Of a stretch of DNA of 9,449 nucleotides, positions 6,090 to 9,449 are shown piece by piece; within the stretch, counting starts at the first letter, position 1, and each line of letters starts with the position of its first letter. Made by a program: the position numbers and the translations under genes. This stretch comes from Planctomycetota bacterium. GTDB lineage: Bacteria; Planctomycetota; Phycisphaerae; Sedimentisphaerales; Anaerohalosphaeraceae. The notes below the pieces were generated by a model. That model did no database searches. It saw nothing but the letters and a program-made list of their open reading frames with translations, and was not told where the DNA came from. The stretch is taken from assembly GCA_003644175.1 (NCBI GenBank), contig QNBS01000064.1:1-9449 (forward strand), in the 5' to 3' direction.

Positions 6090-7552
6090 CCGTCCTGCCC
6101 AGCCAGTCCGATTCGACCAGGCAAAGCTGCGTGGTCAAACTGCACTGTAAGCTTGTCCCGAGCGCAGTCGAGGGAACATTCAAAGCCGACATTTCGCCGG
6201 AGGCGGTGACGAGTGTTTTTGCCGGGCGACTGGATCCATCGATCTTAGGCGGCAACAACGCCGAATGCCCCGCCGGTCGATTCAGTGTCTGGGCGGCCGA
6301 GCCCAGGCATATCTTTGAATTTACCGACGACGGCGACGACCCGTTGGGCGATATTGAAAAGGCTTTGGGCAGGTACAGGCTTGACAAGCCGGCCGCCGCA
6401 ATGCTCCCGGCGGGCATGTTTTGCGGAGGATGGATCGGATATTTCAGTTACGACCTGGGCAGGTTCATCGAGAAGCTGCCGCAGACCGCCGCCGGCGACC
6501 TCGATTTGCCGCTTATCCGGCTGTGCTTTTACGACCGGGCGGTGTGCTGCGATCGGACGACCCGGCAGTGGTGGCTGCTTGCCCTTGAGTTGCCAGATGA
6601 TACCCAATCACCGCACGAAAAGCTCGATGAATTGCTCGGGCTGCTAAATGACTCCCGGACCCAATCGGCGCCGGCGGCGACAAGCGGTGATTTGCAGGAT
6701 GTTGACATCTCGCGTTTGACCTGCAACATGACCAAAGAACAATACTACCAGGCGCTTGCGAGGATACATCGATATATTTACGATGGCGACGTTTATCAGA
6801 TTAATTTCTCTCAGCGTTTCGAATGCCCCTACGACCATCCGCCTGTCGAGCTTTATCACTGGCAGAACCGTTACAATCCCAGCCCGTACGCGGCCTTCAT
6901 CGACGCAGGCGACTATTCAATCGTCAGCGCCTCGCCCGAGATGTTCCTGACGGTGCGGGACGGGACGATATCCACCACTCCGATCAAAGGTACGCGGCGT
7001 CGTGTTGTGTCGCATCCGCAGGCGGCGGCGATCAACGAGGCCAATTTCACCGATCTCGTTCAAAGCGAAAAGGACCAGGCCGAGCTTTGCATGATCATCG
7101 ATCTGGAGCGTAACGACCTGGCGCGGATATGCGTGCCGGGAACGCGGTTCGTATCGCAGCCGAGAACGATCGAGACCTTTCCAACGGTCTTCCACGCCGT
7201 CGCCACGGTCCAGGGCCGGCTGAGACCCGACTGCGGCTTTGGCGATATCCTCCGGGCGACCTTTCCCGGCGGGTCGATCACAGGCGCCCCGAAGATTCGC
7301 TCGATGGAGATCATCGATGAGCTGGAGCCGACGCGGCGAAGCGTATATACCGGCAGTATCGGCTATATCGGCGTCGACGGCAGTGTCTGCTTGAATATTG
7401 CGATTCGAACGGTTATCATCGCCAACGGCAAGGCCTATGCCCAGACCGGGGGCGGGATCGTGGCGGATTCCAACGCCGATGCCGAATGGGAAGAGACGAT
7501 AACCAAGGCCCGCGCGCTGCTTGCCGGTATCGCAGCGGTGCAGGGAACGTAA
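6086..7552 (+). CDS. pabB: Aminodeoxychorismate synthase component I
   Basis: PabB converts chorismate and ammonia to 4-amino-4-deoxychorismate, the first step to p-aminobenzoate and folate. The 488-residue protein has an N-terminal anthranilate-synthase-I-type domain (about 45-170) and a C-terminal chorismate-binding domain (about 225-485). Visible motifs are QINFSQRF, SASPEMFL, DLERNDL (339-345) and FPGGSITGAPK (TGAPK at 399-403). The active-site segment reads TPIKGTRRR with K301; lysine here distinguishes PabB from anthranilate synthase TrpE, which has alanine (PIAGT). The start overlaps the preceding stop by 4 nt with GGAG just upstream, so translation is probably coupled. Residues 22-30 (KLVPSAVEG) are encoded by a REP-like repeat and look like an insertion in the variable N-terminus. 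The glutaminase subunit PabA is not in the window. Confidence 0.93.
   Translation: MTVLPSQSDSTRQSCVVKLHCKLVPSAVEGTFKADISPEAVTSVFAGRLDPSILGGNNAECPAGRFSVWAAEPRHIFEFTDDGDDPLGDIEKALGRYRLDKPAAAMLPAGMFCGGWIGYFSYDLGRFIEKLPQTAAGDLDLPLIRLCFYDRAVCCDRTTRQWWLLALELPDDTQSPHEKLDELLGLLNDSRTQSAPAATSGDLQDVDISRLTCNMTKEQYYQALARIHRYIYDGDVYQINFSQRFECPYDHPPVELYHWQNRYNPSPYAAFIDAGDYSIVSASPEMFLTVRDGTISTTPIKGTRRRVVSHPQAAAINEANFTDLVQSEKDQAELCMIIDLERNDLARICVPGTRFVSQPRTIETFPTVFHAVATVQGRLRPDCGFGDILRATFPGGSITGAPKIRSMEIIDELEPTRRSVYTGSIGYIGVDGSVCLNIAIRTVIIANGKAYAQTGGGIVADSNADAEWEETITKARALLAGIAAVQGT
6152..6175. repeat. REP-like palindrome inside the pabB coding sequence
   Basis: CTTGTCCCGAGCGCAGTCG followed by AGGGA carries an imperfect TCCC...GGGA dyad and the wording of a dispersed bacterial repeat (CCGAGCGnAGTCGAGG type). 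It lies in frame and encodes LVPSAVEG at pabB residues 23-30. A relative of the same class is at 7671-7696. Confidence 0.6.
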
Positions 7553-7575
7553 AAACAAAACTTTTGGTGATACTT

Positions 7576-7724
7576 TAGCCATGTGTGAGATTTGCTTGTC
7601 ATTCCCGCGAAATGGAACATCCGCCCGTGGCGGAGCGGGAATCCAGAATAAAGCAGCTTCCGCCGCAGAGCCTGCCCTGAGCGTAGCCGAATGGGCGGTT
7701 TCATGTTTTTTTCACACATGGCTA
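7576..7724. mobile_element. MITE-like element with 13-bp terminal inverted repeats
   Basis: TAGCCATGTGTGA (7576-7588) is perfectly mirrored by TCACACATGGCTA (7712-7724). Each end carries TA at its outer edge, which could be a TA target duplication as made by IS630/mariner-type transposases. Inside are two REP-type dyads. The first is ATTCCCGC (7601-7608) with GCGGGAAT (7635-7642), enclosing TCCGCC/GGCGGA (7620-7625, 7629-7634). The second is GCCC...GGGC (7674-7677, 7693-7696) within CCTGCCCTGAGCGTAGCC. It shares an 18-mer (7595-7612) with the palindrome at 3719-3830. It encodes no transposase and fills most of the pabB-pabC gap. Confidence 0.5.
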
Positions 7725-7728
7725 TAAT
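7700..7728 (+). promoter_or_regulatory. Candidate promoter for pabC overlapping the right end of the MITE-like element
   Basis: A perfect TATAAT at 7723-7728 is preceded, at 17 bp spacing, by only a weak -35 (TTCATG, 7700-7705, three of six matches). A run of seven T lies at 7706-7712. The predicted leader to the pabC ATG is about 30 nt. The first two bases of the -10 are the last two of the terminal inverted repeat. Confidence 0.4.
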
Positions 7729-7764
7729 GTTGCGAAAGTTCTATAAAGAGCCGACGGAGAGAGA

Positions 7765-8607
7765 ATGGCGAAGGTATTCTTAAACGACAGGATTGTTGAA
7801 GCGGCTGATGCCCACATCGCCTGCAACGACAGCGGCCTGCTCTACGGCATGGGCCTGTTTGAGACGATGCGATGCCGCAAGCGACGGGTCTTTCGGCTCG
7901 ATGACCATCTCGACAGGCTTTTTGCCGGCGCCGAAGCCCTTGCCGTCAACAACATCTACGATCGCCCCTGCATTACCGACGCCATCGACAAGCTGCTCCA
8001 GGCAAACGGTCTCGATCAGGCAAGGCTTCGCCTGACACTGACAAACGGACCGATCGGCGAGGGTGCTTCGCCGCAGCCGACCTTGTTGATTACCGCCACG
8101 GAGTTTACGCCCTACCCCGCCGAATACTACGAAAAAGGCGTGCGGGTAATCCTTACCGAGGCAAGACAGAATCCGACCGATCCGCTGAGCGGCCATAAGT
8201 CCACGTGCTATGCACCGAGGCTCATGGTCCTGGAAGAGGCCCGCAAGAAGCTCGCAACCGAGGCGTTGTGGTTTACAACGGACAACCGTCTGGCCGAAGG
8301 ATGCATCAGCAACGTCTTTCTGGTAAAGGACGGGGTGGTTTATACGCCGGATCTCTCGGCAGGCATACTGCCGGGAATCGCCAGAAAAACGGTCATCGAA
8401 CTCGCAGAGACCGATTCGATTGAACTTGCCGAAAAAGACCTGGCGATTAACGATCTGTTGGGCGCCGATGAGATTTTTCTTACCAATACCATCATGCTAA
8501 TCCTGCCGGTAGTCGCGGTCGAAGCCCACACCGTCGGCAACGGCAAACCGGGCGAGTTGACGAAACGGCTTATTAAGTGCTTTGAAAAAGTTGTATCTGA
8601 ACAATAA
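7765..8607 (+). CDS. pabC: Class IV aminotransferase-fold PLP enzyme, probably 4-amino-4-deoxychorismate lyase
   Basis: The 280-residue protein has the fold-type IV PLP signature. The likely Schiff-base lysine is K145 in SGHKSTCY, followed by RLAEGCISNVFLVKDGVVYTP and AGILPGIAR, which bind cofactor phosphate and substrate. The N-terminus, ending in GLLYGMGLFETMR, is also typical. Sequence alone does not firmly separate this lyase from branched-chain or D-amino-acid aminotransferases, which share these motifs. The position directly after pabB is why I favour PabC, which splits aminodeoxychorismate to p-aminobenzoate and pyruvate. The ATG at 7765 has GGAG 5 nt upstream. The 212-nt gap from pabB, filled by a repeat element carrying a -10 sequence, suggests that pabC can be transcribed separately. 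Confidence 0.85.
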   Translation: MAKVFLNDRIVEAADAHIACNDSGLLYGMGLFETMRCRKRRVFRLDDHLDRLFAGAEALAVNNIYDRPCITDAIDKLLQANGLDQARLRLTLTNGPIGEGASPQPTLLITATEFTPYPAEYYEKGVRVILTEARQNPTDPLSGHKSTCYAPRLMVLEEARKKLATEALWFTTDNRLAEGCISNVFLVKDGVVYTPDLSAGILPGIARKTVIELAETDSIELAEKDLAINDLLGADEIFLTNTIMLILPVVAVEAHTVGNGKPGELTKRLIKCFEKVVSEQ

Positions 8608-8628
8608 CACAAAGAAAAGGGGACAATC

Positions 8629-8676
8629 ATGAAGGCAGCTTTCCGGAAAGGGGTCGAATTGTTCTTGAAACATTGA
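8629..8676 (+). CDS. Possible 15-codon peptide (doubtful)
   Basis: ATG at 8629 is preceded by AAGGGGA at good spacing and opens a frame reading MKAAFRKGVELFLKH before TGA. A good ribosome binding site in front of such a short frame could mean a leader peptide for the following gene or the broken start of a lost gene. It has no recognisable homologue. Confidence 0.2.
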   Translation: MKAAFRKGVELFLKH

Positions 8677-8753
8677 AAGATGTGTCCAAACACAGGATGG
8701 GTTTCAAGCTGTCAAATGTTTCGCTGCTGGGAGCGCCCCTCGATTAGGCGTCC
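8664..8753 (+). promoter_or_regulatory. Two predicted RNA hairpins upstream of the Nif3 gene
   Basis: CTTGAAAC (8664-8671) pairs perfectly with GTTTCAAG (8701-8708), enclosing a second helix, TGTGT/ACACA (8681-8685, 8690-8694), with a CCAA tetraloop. A further stem joins GGA-CGCC (8730-8737, one bulged G) to GGCGTCC (8747-8753). The ribosome binding site follows at 8761. Such nesting suggests a structured leader, but no known class is matched and there is no U-tract, so it is not a simple terminator. Confidence 0.35.
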
Positions 8754-8774
8754 AACACATAAGGGAAGAACAGA

Positions 8775-9449
8775 ATGAAGATAAATGAGATTGCGGCGGT
8801 AATTGAAAAGATTGCACCCTTGGCGCTGGCGCAGGACTGGGACAACGTGGGTCTGCTCACAGGCGATCCGGACAAGGAAATCGACAGTATTCTCATTACC
8901 ATCGATGTAACGAAGGATGTTGTCGCCGAGGCGAAAAAACTCGGCATCGACTTGATCCTGAGTTATCACCCGGTGATCTGGGACGGGCTAAAGAAGATTA
9001 CCGCCGACGGCGAAAGTGCTGTGGTTTATGAGCTTATTCGCTCGGGCATCGGCGTCTATTCGATACATACCTCGCTGGATGTCGCCGCCGGAGGCGTCAA
9101 TGATGCGCTCGCCGATATCATAGGCCTGGCCGATCCCGAGCCGATCGGCGATTATGTCGACGACCCGGCGGGGCCCTGGTACAAGCTGACAACATTTGTC
9201 CCGGCGGCGGATGTAAACAAGGTCGCCCAAGCCGTCCATGCCGCCGGCGCCGGCGTGATTGGAAACTACGCCAAATGCTCGTTCAGGACCGAGGGCACGG
9301 GAACGTTTCTGCCCCTGGAGGGAGCAAAGCCCGCTATCGGCAGGCAGGGCAAACTGGAAACGGTAGACGAGATACGATTCGAATCTGTAGTGAGCGCCTC
9401 GAAAGTCGCCGCAGTTGTGGCCGCGATGCGAAAGGCCCATCCCTATGAG
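8775..9449 (+). CDS. Nif3-like dinuclear metal centre protein (partial, C-terminus off the right edge)
   Basis: The first 225 residues of a Nif3/YqfO-family protein are visible, often annotated as GTP cyclohydrolase 1 type 2 homologue, although that activity is not generally established. Family marks include WDNVGLLTGD (22-31), LSYHPVIW (62-69, metal ligand H65) and YSIHTSLDVAAGGVND with H98 and D102. The usual tandem His-His reads Tyr-His, as in the eukaryotic NIF3L1 form. From W135 (WYKLTTFVP) comes the PII/CutA-like insert domain found in longer family members, ending at the window edge with KAHPYE, typical of the point where the second metal-binding half resumes. The full protein should be about 360-370 residues. 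Start ATG 8775 has AAGGGA 8 nt upstream. The biochemical role is unknown for the family. Confidence 0.93.
   Translation, partial: MKINEIAAVIEKIAPLALAQDWDNVGLLTGDPDKEIDSILITIDVTKDVVAEAKKLGIDLILSYHPVIWDGLKKITADGESAVVYELIRSGIGVYSIHTSLDVAAGGVNDALADIIGLADPEPIGDYVDDPAGPWYKLTTFVPAADVNKVAQAVHAAGAGVIGNYAKCSFRTEGTGTFLPLEGAKPAIGRQGKLETVDEIRFESVVSASKVAAVVAAMRKAHPYE

Larger units (their letters stand above)
8608..8774 (+). other. Intergenic gap between pabC and the Nif3 gene
   Basis: This 167-nt gap contains a 12-bp perfect palindrome CTTTCCGGAAAG (8639-8650), two predicted hairpins and a tiny reading frame, listed separately. One other frame is open from about 8601 to a TAG near 8747 and reads plausibly (VLETLKDVSKHRMGFKLSN), but it has no start codon with a ribosome binding site. 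It may be a gene remnant or chance. No tRNA or known riboswitch is recognised. Confidence 0.5.

Noticed and set aside
6086..7552. Anthranilate synthase TrpE as an alternative for pabB
   Set aside because: The active-site segment is PIKGT with lysine, characteristic of PabB, and a PabC-type gene follows.
7660..7712. Intrinsic terminator for pabB
   Set aside because: CCGCC/GGCGG or GCCC/GGGC stems are followed by seven T, but seven or more bases intervene between stem and T-run, so the fit is poor; the T-run more likely belongs to the repeat element or the pabC promoter spacer.
8680..8778. 32-codon frame overlapping the Nif3 start (ATGA)
   Set aside because: There is no ribosome binding site, the composition is Cys/Trp/Arg-rich and random-looking, and it passes through the predicted hairpins.

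Overview
The window looks like chromosome from a planctomycete-type bacterium, most likely Phycisphaerae or a relative such as Sedimentisphaerales. This is inferred from the giant secreted protein on the minus strand, which joins a methyltransferase-like domain to PQQ-type beta-propeller repeats, an architecture I associate with Planctomycetota. The GC-rich coding sequence and scattered short REP-like palindromes fit. No marker gene such as 16S rRNA is present, so the placement is tentative.

Layout. Positions 1-3115 (minus strand) hold the first 1038 codons of the secreted propeller protein, which runs off the left edge. Positions 3116-3371 form a divergent intergenic region with a good sigma70-type promoter for each direction. 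Then, on the plus strand: rpmE (ribosomal protein bL31, zinc-binding form) with a hairpin in its leader and a probable intrinsic terminator; a roughly 110-bp palindromic repeat; prfA (release factor RF1); an unnamed two-domain protein (archaeal adenylate-kinase-like N-terminus, nucleoside deoxyribosyltransferase-like C-terminus); pabB, overlapping the previous gene by 4 nt; a 149-bp MITE-like element made of nested palindromes; pabC; a 167-nt gap with two predicted RNA hairpins; and the first 225 codons of a Nif3-family metal protein, cut by the right edge.

How the genes fit together. rpmE and prfA are translation genes that often sit together. pabB and pabC make p-aminobenzoate from chorismate for folate; the glutaminase partner pabA is not here. 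The two-domain protein is stop-start coupled to pabB, suggesting a link to folate or nucleotide metabolism, but its reaction cannot be read from the sequence.

The most interesting points are the two-domain kinase-like/NDT-like protein, the exported methyltransferase-like fold, a possible bL31 leader regulator, and small repeats that have entered coding sequence (in pabB and in the propeller gene) or appear to supply a promoter (pabC). There is no CRISPR array, tRNA, rRNA or transposase gene, and no obvious defence system.
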